Origin: Saccharopolyspora spinosa NRRL 18395
GTDB lineage: Bacteria; Actinomycetota; Actinomycetes; Mycobacteriales; Pseudonocardiaceae
Direction: 5' to 3'
DNA length: 64,000 bases
Assembly: GCF_000194155.1 (NCBI RefSeq)
Contig: NZ_GL877884.1
Span: 86,134-150,133, forward strand
A program made the position numbers and the translations under genes. This document shows positions 35,743 to 43,619 of the stretch, piece after piece. The notes beneath the pieces were generated by a model. That model ran no database searches, was not told the DNA's origin, and saw only the letters and a program-made list of their open reading frames with translations. Within the stretch, counting starts at the first letter, position 1. Each line of letters begins with the position of its first letter.

Positions 35743-36173
35743 CACTCGGCCCTCAAAGCAGCGGCGCGACGCAGCACGTCGGCACCGAAGCTGGCTGGTC
35801 CCTTGCTAAAGCCGTGTTCGGTGACGATCTCCAACTTGAACCAGTTCACGCCTTTGAGGTGGTTCCACAGCGTCAGCCGCTGCCCACAACCCAGGTGCAC
35901 GACGATGGACGCCCTGACAAAGGTGCCGTCGTAGCTGCATTCCAGAATGACGTCAGTGCCCAGGTGCTCCGCCCACGCGGCCAAATCCGCCATGACGGAC
36001 CCACCGATCCCGGGCTCCAACTGCGCCTCCACCTCGGTGCCGTCGATGCGCACGGCCACGATCGGAGGCAAGGCCGGGAGAGCGCGCACGGTCAACCACG
36101 CGGCCAACTCAGCGGCCGTCTCAGCCATCACCTGGTTCAGGTCGGTGCCGTGGCCGTGGACCTGGGCGCTCAT
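35742..36173 (-). CDS. unknown protein of the transfer operon
   Basis: A 143-residue protein starting MSAQVHGHGTDLNQVMAET. It has an alpha part, then beta-rich sequence (VDVILECSYDGTFV-like, QRLTLWNHLKGVNWFKLE). Four-base overlaps exist at both ends. No family was recognised. Confidence 0.6.
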   Translation of the reverse strand: MSAQVHGHGTDLNQVMAETAAELAAWLTVRALPALPPIVAVRIDGTEVEAQLEPGIGGSVMADLAAWAEHLGTDVILECSYDGTFVRASIVVHLGCGQRLTLWNHLKGVNWFKLEIVTEHGFSKGPASFGADVLRRAAALRAE

Positions 36174-36406
36174 GCGATCGCCCCCTCGGCCGGAACCCGC
36201 GTCTTCAGCAGGCGCGCGGTGTCGGCCTTGCGGGCCCGCCGCGCCGCGCGCTCCAGCGCCACCTCGTCCATCCCGGGGCCGCCGATCACGCCGCGGTTGT
36301 GCGCGTCCAGCGCCTCCTGCGCCGCCTGGCTCAGCAGCTCCAGGTCGGACAGCTCCGACTCCGGGATCAGCTCCGATACCGGAACCGGGGTCTTGGTGGG
36401 GTTCAT
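36170..36406 (-). CDS. first gene of the transfer operon, unknown
   Basis: A 78-residue protein starting MNPTKTPVPVSELIPESELS after AGGAAGGAAACAAG. The sequence is acidic then basic (ERAARRARKADTARLLKTR) and probably helical. It is the promoter-proximal gene of the reverse-strand operon that runs to traB. Confidence 0.6.
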   Translation of the reverse strand: MNPTKTPVPVSELIPESELSDLELLSQAAQEALDAHNRGVIGGPGMDEVALERAARRARKADTARLLKTRVPAEGAIA

Positions 36407-36442
36407 CTTGTTTCCTTCCTGATCGGGTTGAACGAAGCCCAC

Positions 36443-36454
36443 AGTAGCGCTACT
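36443..36454. promoter_or_regulatory. palindromic operator candidate in the divergent regulatory gap
   Basis: AGTAGCGCTACT is a perfect 12-bp palindrome 37 bp upstream of the transfer-operon start. Related CTAG-GCGC sequences follow at 36,452-36,464 and 36,553-36,565. The 170-bp gap separates the transfer operon from the divergent XRE regulator gene, so it is the likely binding region for that regulator. Confidence 0.45.
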
Positions 36455-36576
36455 AGTGGCGCATACAAAGGCGCTTCTTTCGGCAAATAGGATGGGATTG
36501 GCATGTCGCCCTACCGCTGTGGCGGCCTGCGGCGATACGATCTGCGCTGCTAGGAGCGCTTATCTGGAGGGGTCAA

Positions 36577-36924
36577 TTGAGCAAAGATTGGGCCGCCGTA
36601 GCGACGGCGATAACCACCCGTTTGGCGGAACTGGACATGACGCAGAAGGAACTCGCCGACCGCGCCGACGTTGGCGTCTTCACGTTGCGGCAACTGCAGA
36701 ACCCCGAGGCATACGAACCCAAGCGGCGCACACCGAGGCTGCTCGCAGCGATTTCCAAAGGCTTGCGGTACCCCGAGAACCACCTGGCCCAGGTCCTCGA
36801 AGGCGACACCCCAGCTGAGGCTGACGCCGACCTCCGTAGCGAGGTCGCGACTCTTCGCCAAGAAGTGGCTGACCTTCGAGAGCGCGTTAACGAACTGGCC
36901 CCACGCAGCGCTCCGAACAAGTAG
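36577..36924 (+). CDS. XRE-type helix-turn-helix regulator with coiled coil
   Basis: A 115-residue protein starting at TTG after GGAGGGGTCAA. The HTH is MTQKELADRADVGVFTLRQL. The C-terminal 35 residues (LRSEVATLRQEVADLRERV) form a leucine-heptad coiled coil for dimerisation. Its divergent position suggests it represses the transfer operon in the manner of KorSA. Confidence 0.75.
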   Translation: MSKDWAAVATAITTRLAELDMTQKELADRADVGVFTLRQLQNPEAYEPKRRTPRLLAAISKGLRYPENHLAQVLEGDTPAEADADLRSEVATLRQEVADLRERVNELAPRSAPNK

Positions 36925-36935
36925 CCCGCTGCTCA

Positions 36936-37142
36936 TCAGCCGATGACGCCGCGCAGGAAGATGGACACTTGCTCGATCGCCGTCATGGCCGTCACCCAAG
37001 CGGCCTTGACCCACTGCGCGGCTTCCACCGGGCTCTTCAGCAAGAGGACCACCAGCGCGGCCAAGAACAACAGCCCTAGCACCTTCTTGGCCGCGCCTCC
37101 ACCCTTCGGCATCGGGAACGGCATCATCTGGTTCTTCGCCAT
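36936..37142 (-). CDS. small membrane protein
   Basis: A 68-residue protein starting MAKNQMMPFPMPKGGGAAKK; GGAGGT lies 5 bases upstream of this ATG. One long membrane helix (VLGLLFLAALVVLLLKS) is followed by an amphipathic tail. Unknown role. The upstream gap to 37,336 contains three near-copies of ACGTCCC in a row before the next gene. Confidence 0.55.
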   Translation of the reverse strand: MAKNQMMPFPMPKGGGAAKKVLGLLFLAALVVLLLKSPVEAAQWVKAAWVTAMTAIEQVSIFLRGVIG

Positions 37143-37336
37143 TTCGACCTCCATTGGTTCGCCCCGCGACACCCTCGGCCGGGTGCCGGTGTTCCGGGGT
37201 TCCGCCTTGCATAGCAACAAGTTCACGCCAGATCAGCGGACGTTCCAACGGGTCTTTCAAGGTCACTTGAAAACGTCTTTCCAGCTCTATACGGTCCCTA
37301 CAACGTCCCAAATTCGTCCTAGAAACGTCCCTGGGG

Positions 37337-38083
37337 GTGGGGGTGGCTAACGAACGACTACGTGCCGCGATTCGCGCTGCTGGGCTGACACTGGGAGAAG
37401 TCGCACAGCACACCGGAGTTGACGAGAAGACAGCAGAGCAATGGATCACCAGAGAGCGGGTACCGCACCGCCGGACACGCCAGAAGGTCGCGGACCTGGT
37501 CAAAACAGCAGAAGTCCAGCTCTGGCCCTCCCTGGCAAACGACCTGTACACGCGGCCGAACGAGGAAACCGAGCTGGTACACCTCTACCAGTCCCGCTCG
37601 TCCGTGCCGTACGCACTTTGGAACGAGCTGATCGCTGGCGTCCAGGAACGCATGGAAGTACTGGTATTCAGCGGACAATTCTTGGTCGAGCAGCACGACA
37701 TCTTGCCGATCATTAAGCGGAAAGCCGAGGAAGGCGCAGTCTTCCGCTTCGCCGTTGGCGATGAGAAGTCCGAAGCCGTCATTCAGCGAGCCGTCGAGGA
37801 GGGAACAACTGGCGGACTCGAAGGGCGAATTCAGATGATGCGCCGCTACCTGAGTAAAGTTGCGGGATTGCCAAACGTCGAGGTACGTACGCACGGCACG
37901 ATCCTTTACAACTCGCTCTATCGGTTCGATGACCAGCTACTGGTCAACGGCCACGCTTTCGGCGCGCTTGCTGGCGAAAACCCGGTCATGCATCTGCGTC
38001 GAGTCCCAGGCAGCTCGATGTGGGAGCACTACATGCGTTCGTTCGAACGGGTCTGGCAAGAGGCCACACCCGACCCAATCTGA
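37337..38083 (+). CDS. XRE-type regulator with DUF5919-like domain
   Basis: A 248-residue protein. The N-terminal HTH (LTLGEVAQHTGVDEKTAEQW) is followed by a C-terminal domain with MEVLVFSGQFLVEQHDILPI and VRTHGTILYNSLYRFDDQLL, like the DUF5919 domain in AICE-borne regulators. It is 12 bp from the Nudix gene, so the two are one operon. A GTG two codons downstream is an alternative start. Confidence 0.75.
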   Translation: MGVANERLRAAIRAAGLTLGEVAQHTGVDEKTAEQWITRERVPHRRTRQKVADLVKTAEVQLWPSLANDLYTRPNEETELVHLYQSRSSVPYALWNELIAGVQERMEVLVFSGQFLVEQHDILPIIKRKAEEGAVFRFAVGDEKSEAVIQRAVEEGTTGGLEGRIQMMRRYLSKVAGLPNVEVRTHGTILYNSLYRFDDQLLVNGHAFGALAGENPVMHLRRVPGSSMWEHYMRSFERVWQEATPDPI

Positions 38084-38095
38084 GGGAGAGCCAAA

Positions 38096-38572
38096 GTGGC
38101 CCGTATCGACTACTTCAACGATCCCAACGCCCCCGCAGCAAACTCGGTAGTTCCGTCGGTCACGGCCGCAATCCGCAACAACGCTGGCGAAATCCTGCTG
38201 ATCCACAAGATTGATAACGATCGTTGGGCAATCCCTGGCGGCGGGCACGACGCTGGCGAGTACATCACTGAAACGGTCGTGCGTGAGGTCAAAGAGGAAA
38301 CCGGTCTCGATGTCGAGGTATTGCGGCTAACCGGCGTCTACACCAACCCGAACCACGTCATGGCCTACGACGATGGCGAAGTGCGACAACAATTCTCGCT
38401 CTGCTTCGCGTGCCGCTGGATCGGCGGCCAGCCGCGTGAAGACGGCAGCGAAACGAAAGAGGTCCGCTGGGTTTCCCCTGCGGACCTCGATCAACTGAAT
38501 ATCCACCCGTCGATGCGCCTTCGAATCGACCACGCCTTGGACGATTCGCGCACTGAACCCTATCTGGGCTGA
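38096..38572 (+). CDS. Nudix hydrolase, Pif-like
   Basis: A 158-residue protein with a complete Nudix box: GGHDAGEYITETVVREVKEE followed by TGL. In pSAM2 the Nudix protein Pif blocks redundant transfer between strains already carrying the element; an equivalent gene with an XRE/DUF5919 partner is common in AICEs. The same immunity role is inferred here from context. The gene starts with GTG after GGGAGAGCC. Confidence 0.78.
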   Translation: MARIDYFNDPNAPAANSVVPSVTAAIRNNAGEILLIHKIDNDRWAIPGGGHDAGEYITETVVREVKEETGLDVEVLRLTGVYTNPNHVMAYDDGEVRQQFSLCFACRWIGGQPREDGSETKEVRWVSPADLDQLNIHPSMRLRIDHALDDSRTEPYLG

Positions 38573-39111
38573 GCCTCCGCAAGTCGGTTTTCGGTCCGGG
38601 AAACAGATTCAGCCAGCACGGGGCGCGCCTTAACCCAAGTTCGGTGAACAGGATCACCGGGTGCATAGCGGCTGAGGATCTCGTCGATTCGCTGGTCGTA
38701 GCTCAGCCGCTCGCCACCTGGTCCAGTCGTTAGATCGGCTGCAACGAGCGCGTCCAGCAGCACGGAATCCTCGAACGGGAACTCCGAAAGCTCTTGCGTC
38801 ATACCGCGTTCGGCTGCCTCGAAGCGGGCTCCTGAATGGTGCGCGACAAGGTTCACCACCTCCGCCGGCCACTGCTGGCTCTGCAACCACCGAGCCCCGT
38901 CGAGCGGATGGAAGTGGGTGTGTCCGATCTCGGGTGAGTAGCCAATGTCGTGCAGCCACGCCGCCGCGACGAGCGTGTCTCGCCCCTGAGGTGGGACTGC
39001 TGCACTCAACTCGGTCGCTCGTGCTGCGACCGCTTGAACGTGTAGCCACCTCCGCCCGAGCGGCGCAACGAAGCGCTCGGCGGTCTCGGCTGCTCGCTGG
39101 GCTAGCTCCAT
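38560..39111 (-). CDS. HD-domain phosphohydrolase
   Basis: A 183-residue protein with the HD signature: His in RRWLHVQAVAARA, the pair in AAWLHDIGYSPE, further His in HFHPLDGAR and VAHHSGARFEA, and a later Asp in VAADLTTG. It converges on, and overlaps by 13 bp, the Nudix gene. HD proteins of this size hydrolyse nucleotides or cyclic nucleotides; the substrate is not known. Confidence 0.75.
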   Translation of the reverse strand: MELAQRAAETAERFVAPLGRRWLHVQAVAARATELSAAVPPQGRDTLVAAAWLHDIGYSPEIGHTHFHPLDGARWLQSQQWPAEVVNLVAHHSGARFEAAERGMTQELSEFPFEDSVLLDALVAADLTTGPGGERLSYDQRIDEILSRYAPGDPVHRTWVKARPVLAESVSRTENRLAEAQPR

Positions 39112-39191
39112 GCGTGCTCACGCTACCTTTCTCGGCTGAGTCTCGACTGGCCCCCGTTCAGGGGGTGAAATAACTACCCCGCCTCGGGGGT

Positions 39192-39266
39192 GTCCCCTCT
39201 GTCCCCGTGTCCCCGCATCAGTCTGACCTGCGCAAACATAGTTCTAATGCGGGGACACTTCGGGAC
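39192..39266. repeat. GTCCCC iteron cluster, right end of element 1
   Basis: GTCCCC starts at 39,192, 39,201 and 39,209, and GGGGAC/CGGGAC copies follow inverted near 39,251 and 39,261. TGTCCCCGCAT (39,208-39,218) and ATGCGGGGACA (39,247-39,257) form a perfect 11-bp inverted repeat. The rest of the 39,112-39,687 gap has no coding sequence that I can support. Confidence 0.65.
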
Positions 39267-39597
39267 ATCTGTGGGTCTGCGTTGTTGGCTGTAACAGTGG
39301 GGGGATCTTGCTGCCTGGCATCGTCTCTGCGCATGGACTCCACCGCTGCCGGTTTATCGCCTCTATGGCGATCTCAGCGGCTTCTGAGGAGCCCTCTCCT
39401 GGCGATCGGCAATGCGGGACCCCACCGGGATGCCTGGGGGCTGATCAGGCCCGTATAGGCCACCTCAACCCGCGTAGCTGGGCTTCCCTAACAGGGGGCG
39501 TACGGACCTTGCCCGCTCGTCTGCCAGCGCATGCGCGATCCCCCACTGTTACAGCAAGCACTCCGGAGCGCACTAACGCACATTCCCGGAGCGAGCT

Positions 39598-39615
39598 GTG
39601 CCAAATACGTGCCCA
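39598..39615. repeat. 18-bp direct repeat, right copy
   Basis: GTGCCAAATACGTGCCCA is identical to the copy inside attL. It lies 73 bp from the attR core. Confidence 0.7.
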
Positions 39616-39687
39616 AGTCCGCCGTCTGAACGGTTCAGGGGTCACTGTTTATGCTGGTCAGTACGCCGCCAAAAGGAAACATCAAGA

Positions 39688-39734
39688 CGCTCTCCTAAAG
39701 CGGGTGTCGCAGGTTCGAATCCTGCCGGGGGCGC
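39688..39734 (+). repeat. attR of element 1 / left junction of element 2
   Basis: A perfect 47-bp copy of the tRNA-Arg 3' half (25,246-25,292). The sequence to its right (TACCAGTATTAGC) recurs beside the third copy and, with few changes, the fourth, so elements 2-4 share a left end that differs from element 1. Confidence 0.92.
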
Positions 39735-39741
39735 TACCAGT

Positions 39742-40010
39742 ATTAGCCTGCTGAACTGCGGCGGGACGCCAAATCGATGATCTTGGCGCCCCCTTCGGAT
39801 CCCCCCGAAGGGAGCAAAACCACCGCTCGGGTTCCGCCTCGGCCAGTACGCGCACGGCCTCGGCGATCACATCGGAACTCAGCTCGGTCGTGGACGTTTC
39901 CGGGCCAACGATGATGTCGGGCACCTGCGTCCAACGGGCATCCGCCAGATGCGCGTACCGCATGGTCGTAGTCCACGACTTGTGACCCATGCCACGCAAC
40001 GATTCGAAGT
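39742..40010 (-). pseudogene. integrase C-terminal fragment
   Basis: The reverse strand encodes GHKSWTTTMRYAHLADARW, the tyrosine-nucleophile region of an integrase, then VLAEAEPERW. It matches the integrase pseudogene of element 3 closely. A stretch present there (encoding AAVAAALDFAPF) is partly deleted here and everything upstream is lost. Confidence 0.75.
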
Positions 40011-40083
40011 CACTGACATAATCAGCCGTTAAGAGAAATGGGGTCGCGCGTGGTGACCCCACACCGACGCGTGGATGAGAAAC

Positions 40084-40125
40084 CGCCCCCGCATCCTTCC
40101 GGTTCGCCGGTCGGGTGCGGGGGCG
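40084..40125 (-). terminator. hairpin after the toxin-immunity operon
   Basis: CGCCCCCGCATCC and GGGTGCGGGGGCG pair across a GC-rich loop just downstream of the reverse-strand Imm1 gene. The stem is strong but no T run follows. Confidence 0.45.
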
Positions 40126-40142
40126 CGTTCGTCGTCGCCCGG

Positions 40143-40610
40143 TCAGTACCACTCGCCGGGCTGCCACTGCACGCACATCGGCCGCGCCCCGGTGCGGCAA
40201 TATTCGGCAACCGCCTCGCGCACCTTCTCCAGTGGGAGTGACGCCGAGGCCGGGAACCACAGGTCGCCCTCGGGGTCGAACAGCAGTGCCGGGGTGTCCT
40301 CGGTGAAGTCCGGGTTGAGCGAGTCGACCAAGGCGCCGTCCGGAGATCCGGGGTGCATGTAGTTAAGCGCTGCCCAGCCCGAAGCCGGGTTGCTGGTGAC
40401 GCGCAGTCGCCCGGTGCCGGGGAACGCGGGGCCATCCTCTTCGCGGAACGACCGGCACGGCCGGTCCCACACGTACACCTCGCAGACCGGCTCCGGTGGC
40501 TGCTCCACGATCACGCGCGTCAGCTCTGTGATCTCGTCGGCAGTGCGGGCATATCGAAAGATGTGGTGAAAAACCGCCGTGACCACGGTCTGCGTCTGCT
40601 CGATCGTCAT
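40143..40610 (-). CDS. Imm1-type immunity protein
   Basis: A 155-residue protein starting MTIEQTQTVVTAVFHHIFRY. The ending VREAVAEYCRTGARPMCVQW is the typical close of the Imm1 family. Its ATG overlaps the stop of the deaminase gene (ATGA), the standard toxin-immunity arrangement. It probably binds and blocks the deaminase encoded immediately before it. Confidence 0.75.
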   Translation of the reverse strand: MTIEQTQTVVTAVFHHIFRYARTADEITELTRVIVEQPPEPVCEVYVWDRPCRSFREEDGPAFPGTGRLRVTSNPASGWAALNYMHPGSPDGALVDSLNPDFTEDTPALLFDPEGDLWFPASASLPLEKVREAVAEYCRTGARPMCVQWQPGEWY

Positions 40611-41356
40611 GGTCTCGCCTCTCCATGCAGCTCGATGGGCTTCGTTGCACCCGGTTCCCACACCACCAGGACCGACCCGCGGGGCAGGATCGCGCGAACT
40701 GCGGCACCGCATCCACGTTCCATGTCGCATATCGCCCGATTGAGTACGACAATGCCGTAGGTCTGCCCGATGTCCCGCATTCGCTGCGCGTACTTAGCTT
40801 CGACGTGAGTGAACACCGCTGGCGCACCGCGGCTGTCGATTGGCACGAACACCTCCGAGTTGTGCAGCGTTAACCGCACTCGTTCGGAAATGTCCGAGTC
40901 CCGGCCGCTGGTGATGCGGAACTCGGTTCCATCGCGGTCGTACACCACTCCGGTGGTCTGCCCGCCGGTGAATTCAGGCAAACGCCTCCGTATCTGCTCG
41001 ACCCATCGTCCGTCGTGAGCTGCGTCAGCGGGGATACGGCCCACAGTCGAGGGGTGCGCAGCGCTGGGCGGTGTAGCGTCGACGGCTTGCTGCACGTCGA
41101 GAGCTCGGCGGTAGGTGGTGATCAGCTCAATTACGCGGTGAGCCGCCTGGTAGGCGTGGATCAATTCGTCGCTGGTCGGCTCCACTACGGCGAGGACTTC
41201 CAGCGCTTCCGGGTCGGCGGTGCCTTCCAGCGCGAAGTCCAGGATTTCACCGGCTTCGTCGCAGGCGTCCTGCGCGGTGGTGAGAAGGCAAAGGGCGGCG
41301 GTGATCCGTTCAATCACCTGCGCCAGTGTCTGATCGAGATCACCGACCGCCGACAC
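40607..41356 (-). CDS. DddA-like (SCP1.201-type) deaminase toxin
   Basis: A 249-residue protein starting at GTG after GAGGGGGAGGC. Residues 1-95 are helical. The C-terminal domain has the zinc-deaminase residues His184 and Glu186 in THVEAKYAQRM and Cys210/Cys216 in AICDMERGCGAAV, followed by ILPRGSVLVVWEPG. This is the pattern of the SCP1.201-like family that includes DddA, a double-stranded-DNA cytidine deaminase. No signal peptide or polymorphic-toxin repeats are present, so delivery is unclear. An Imm1 gene follows. Confidence 0.78.
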   Translation of the reverse strand: MSAVGDLDQTLAQVIERITAALCLLTTAQDACDEAGEILDFALEGTADPEALEVLAVVEPTSDELIHAYQAAHRVIELITTYRRALDVQQAVDATPPSAAHPSTVGRIPADAAHDGRWVEQIRRRLPEFTGGQTTGVVYDRDGTEFRITSGRDSDISERVRLTLHNSEVFVPIDSRGAPAVFTHVEAKYAQRMRDIGQTYGIVVLNRAICDMERGCGAAVRAILPRGSVLVVWEPGATKPIELHGEARP

Positions 41357-41588
41357 GCCTCCCCCTCTTGAAGTTCGCCGCGCCGGATAGCGTGGCAGGT
41401 CCCCCGGCGTGGTGGGGCCGGTTGCGGCGCAGTGCCGCGCGTCGAGCCCGACCAGCCACAACGCCGTGAGCGGGTGACTGCCGCGCCGGGGAGTTTGGAA
41501 TCGGCAGGGATGCACCAAGGGGCGATACACCCCCGCCGAACGGTCCGGTGCCGGTCGGGGGGCAGGGATTCACGACACCGAACCGGGT

Positions 41589-41738
41589 CTACAGGCTTTG
41601 CAGGGCGGCAAGCAGCCGCCGCAGCATTCCCGGATGCCGCGCCATCGCTTCCCGGTCATCGACCGGCAAACCAGACTCGACCAGTGGCAGGTGCCGGGTT
41701 TCCTCGACAGCGAGCGCATCGGCCAGATCGCCACACAT
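41589..41738 (-). CDS. small protein, unknown (coupled)
   Basis: A 49-residue protein starting MCGDLADALAVEETRHLPLV and ending with MLRRLLAALQSL. Its ATG overlaps the TAA of the preceding small gene (TAATG), which argues for real, coupled translation despite the lack of a separate ribosome-binding site. Confidence 0.45.
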   Translation of the reverse strand: MCGDLADALAVEETRHLPLVESGLPVDDREAMARHPGMLRRLLAALQSL

Positions 41739-41896
41739 TAGGGGCTGCCCAGGGTTTGGTTGACACCTGATGTGTGAGGCTTCGGTCTCGCTTCCTCGCC
41801 GCTACCGGCGTGCTGGGCCGGGGCGTAGTAGAACGTCGCCCACACCGCGAGCCCACCGACCCCGAGCAGGCAAACTGCGACCAAAGCGGCGATCAT
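41738..41896 (-). CDS. small single-span membrane protein (coupled)
   Basis: A 52-residue protein: one N-terminal membrane helix (MIAALVAVCLLGVGGLAVWA) and a short polar tail. Its ATG overlaps the stop of the preceding gene (ATGA). Confidence 0.55.
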   Translation of the reverse strand: MIAALVAVCLLGVGGLAVWATFYYAPAQHAGSGEEARPKPHTSGVNQTLGSP

Positions 41897-42102
41897 CGCA
41901 TTGCCTCCGATAGGTCGATCACAAGCGGTTCCGGCGACGTTCCTTCACCGCGCAGTGCAGCGGCCACCGTCGCGAGCTGGTCGCCGAGTCGCCGGATTTC
42001 GGCGTCACTCCACCGGCCGCGCTCGACGTCGTCGGCGGCGTAGCCGAGCATCAACACCGTTGCGCGGATCATGCGCCCGACGTGGGCGAGCTCGGCACTC
42101 AT
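41893..42102 (-). CDS. small helical protein (coupled)
   Basis: A 69-residue helical protein starting MSAELAHVGRMIRATVLMLG. It overlaps both neighbours by 4 bp. No family recognised. Confidence 0.55.
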   Translation of the reverse strand: MSAELAHVGRMIRATVLMLGYAADDVERGRWSDAEIRRLGDQLATVAAALRGEGTSPEPLVIDLSEAMR

Positions 42103-42341
42103 CGCGCACTCACCGCCGGCGGCATCGGGACCTCGGCGAGGCACGTTCGCCCCGCGTTGCAGTCCGGGCACGTATCCCACAACCACGCCAACTCGGAGTT
42201 GTCCGCGGCCACCTCGGAGCCGCACAGCACCGTGATCGTCTCGCCTTCCGGCCAGCCACCGGCGGGCCTTTGGTCGGCGATCGCGTGCCGCGCCCCTTCA
42301 GCCGGTACCCAGTGAAACGGATAAGGTCGGTAGGGCGTCAA
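42099..42341 (-). CDS. zinc-finger-like small protein
   Basis: An 80-residue protein starting MTPYRPYPFHWVPAEGARHA. His residues near the N-terminus, TVLCG in the middle and WDTCPDCNAGRTCL near the end suggest a zinc finger of the kind common in actinomycete plasmids. It is the first of four overlapping genes. Confidence 0.6.
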   Translation of the reverse strand: MTPYRPYPFHWVPAEGARHAIADQRPAGGWPEGETITVLCGSEVAADNSELAWLWDTCPDCNAGRTCLAEVPMPPAVSAR

Positions 42342-42419
42342 ATCTGATCACCTCCTGTAACTGAACCGACACTACGAGCTGCTTGCATGCTGGAGGGACA
42401 ACGAAGGGACAATGCCCGC

Positions 42420-43619
42420 ATGGACGTGGATGCGGGAGCTGGAGCCCGAATCGCAGGGCTCCGCAAGTTGGCCGGTTGGACGCAGCATCAACTAGCAGCG
42501 CGCGCGTTCGTCTCCACAAGCCTGGTCAAAAAGGTCGAACAGGGACGAACTCCACCAAGTCCCGCTTTCGTCGCGTCCTGCGCTGCAGCCTTAGGTGTCG
42601 AAGTTCGCGAGCTCTATGGCGTACAAGTCGCGGATAAGATTTCCGAATTTCACAGCGAGACAGCCGGCATCTCAGAGTTGCGTGAGGCACTTCAGGCGTT
42701 CGACGATCCGCAACCGGCTGAGCCTGGACTGAGCGCGAGTGCTCTGCGCAGACAACTTGATCGTGCGGAAACCTTCCGCACAGGCCAGAAGTACGCCGAC
42801 CTGGCCATGCTTCTACCGCAGGTGCTACATCATCTGTTCGTGCTGGTCGCGGATAGCTCTCCGACTACACGGGAAGGCGAGTTAGCTCGCGGCTTGCTGC
42901 ACGACGCCTACCGTCTCGCCGCCACGGTGGGCGGAAGATTCGGCCACCCCGACATCGCTGCGGCAGCATCAGAACGACACGTGATGCTCGCTGGCGCTAC
43001 CGGTGATCCTTTGCGAGTAGCCGTATCGGACTGGCACCGGTCTACACATTTCTTGCAGAACGGGAACTATGCAGCGGGTTTGCGCCTGCTGGATCGTTCG
43101 CTACAGCGAGTCGCAGATCAGCCACAGCAAAGCGACGCACTAGGAATCGCCGCGCAACTGCACTTGCGGGCCGCTGTCATGTCGGCTCGCAACGGCGATG
43201 GAGAACGGGCCGACGATCACATCCAGGAAGCGCGGGCACTGATCTCGCAGGGGGCGGCCGCATCGCCGTACTACAACACTGATGCCAGCGAGCTGAACGC
43301 GGTCATCCACTGGTGCGCCGTGCCCGTCGAGCGTTACGACGGTACCGAAGCCGTGAACCGCGCCAGCCGCGTAAAAGTCTTCGATCCGGCACGTCCAGAA
43401 CGGGTTGGCCATCACCACATCGACCAAGCGCGCGCCTGGATGCTGCACGGAAACCGGGATCGCGCACTCGACGAACTCAACCTTGCCCGCAGAATCTCCC
43501 CCCACCACACCCGTACACACCCATCCGTACGCGAAACCGTGCGCGCACTCGCCGCAGCCGACCGCCGAGCCACCGACTCACTCGCGGTATTCGTACGATG
43601 GGCCGGTATCCAGATGTGA
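42420..43619 (+). CDS. XRE-type regulator with TPR-like C-terminus
   Basis: A 399-residue protein. ATG 42,420 is preferred to ATG 42,387 because it has GAAGGGACAA before it and starts the HTH domain directly (RIAGLRKLAGWTQHQLAARA). The C-terminal ~300 residues are TPR-like helices ending ALAAADRRATDSLAVFVRWA. It is divergent from the small-gene/toxin operon and probably regulates it. Its last 80 bp are duplicated at 54,041-54,120. Confidence 0.75.
   Translation: MDVDAGAGARIAGLRKLAGWTQHQLAARAFVSTSLVKKVEQGRTPPSPAFVASCAAALGVEVRELYGVQVADKISEFHSETAGISELREALQAFDDPQPAEPGLSASALRRQLDRAETFRTGQKYADLAMLLPQVLHHLFVLVADSSPTTREGELARGLLHDAYRLAATVGGRFGHPDIAAAASERHVMLAGATGDPLRVAVSDWHRSTHFLQNGNYAAGLRLLDRSLQRVADQPQQSDALGIAAQLHLRAAVMSARNGDGERADDHIQEARALISQGAAASPYYNTDASELNAVIHWCAVPVERYDGTEAVNRASRVKVFDPARPERVGHHHIDQARAWMLHGNRDRALDELNLARRISPHHTRTHPSVRETVRALAAADRRATDSLAVFVRWAGIQM

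Larger units (their letters stand above)
25293..39734. mobile_element. element 1: integrated conjugative element of the AICE (pSAM2) type
   Basis: A 14.4-kb element bounded by perfect 47-bp repeats of the tRNA-Arg 3' half. It has all AICE modules: int and xis next to attL, a prim-pol plus AAA helicase replication module, a traB-led transfer operon, XRE regulators and a Pif-like Nudix gene. No frameshifts were seen in the key genes, so it may still be able to excise, replicate and transfer. The single TraB translocase implies double-stranded DNA transfer as in pSAM2. Confidence 0.9.

Noticed and set aside
39112..39687. Possible gene between the HD gene and attR
   Set aside because: Frames in both directions are short and cross the iterons; nothing resembles coding sequence.
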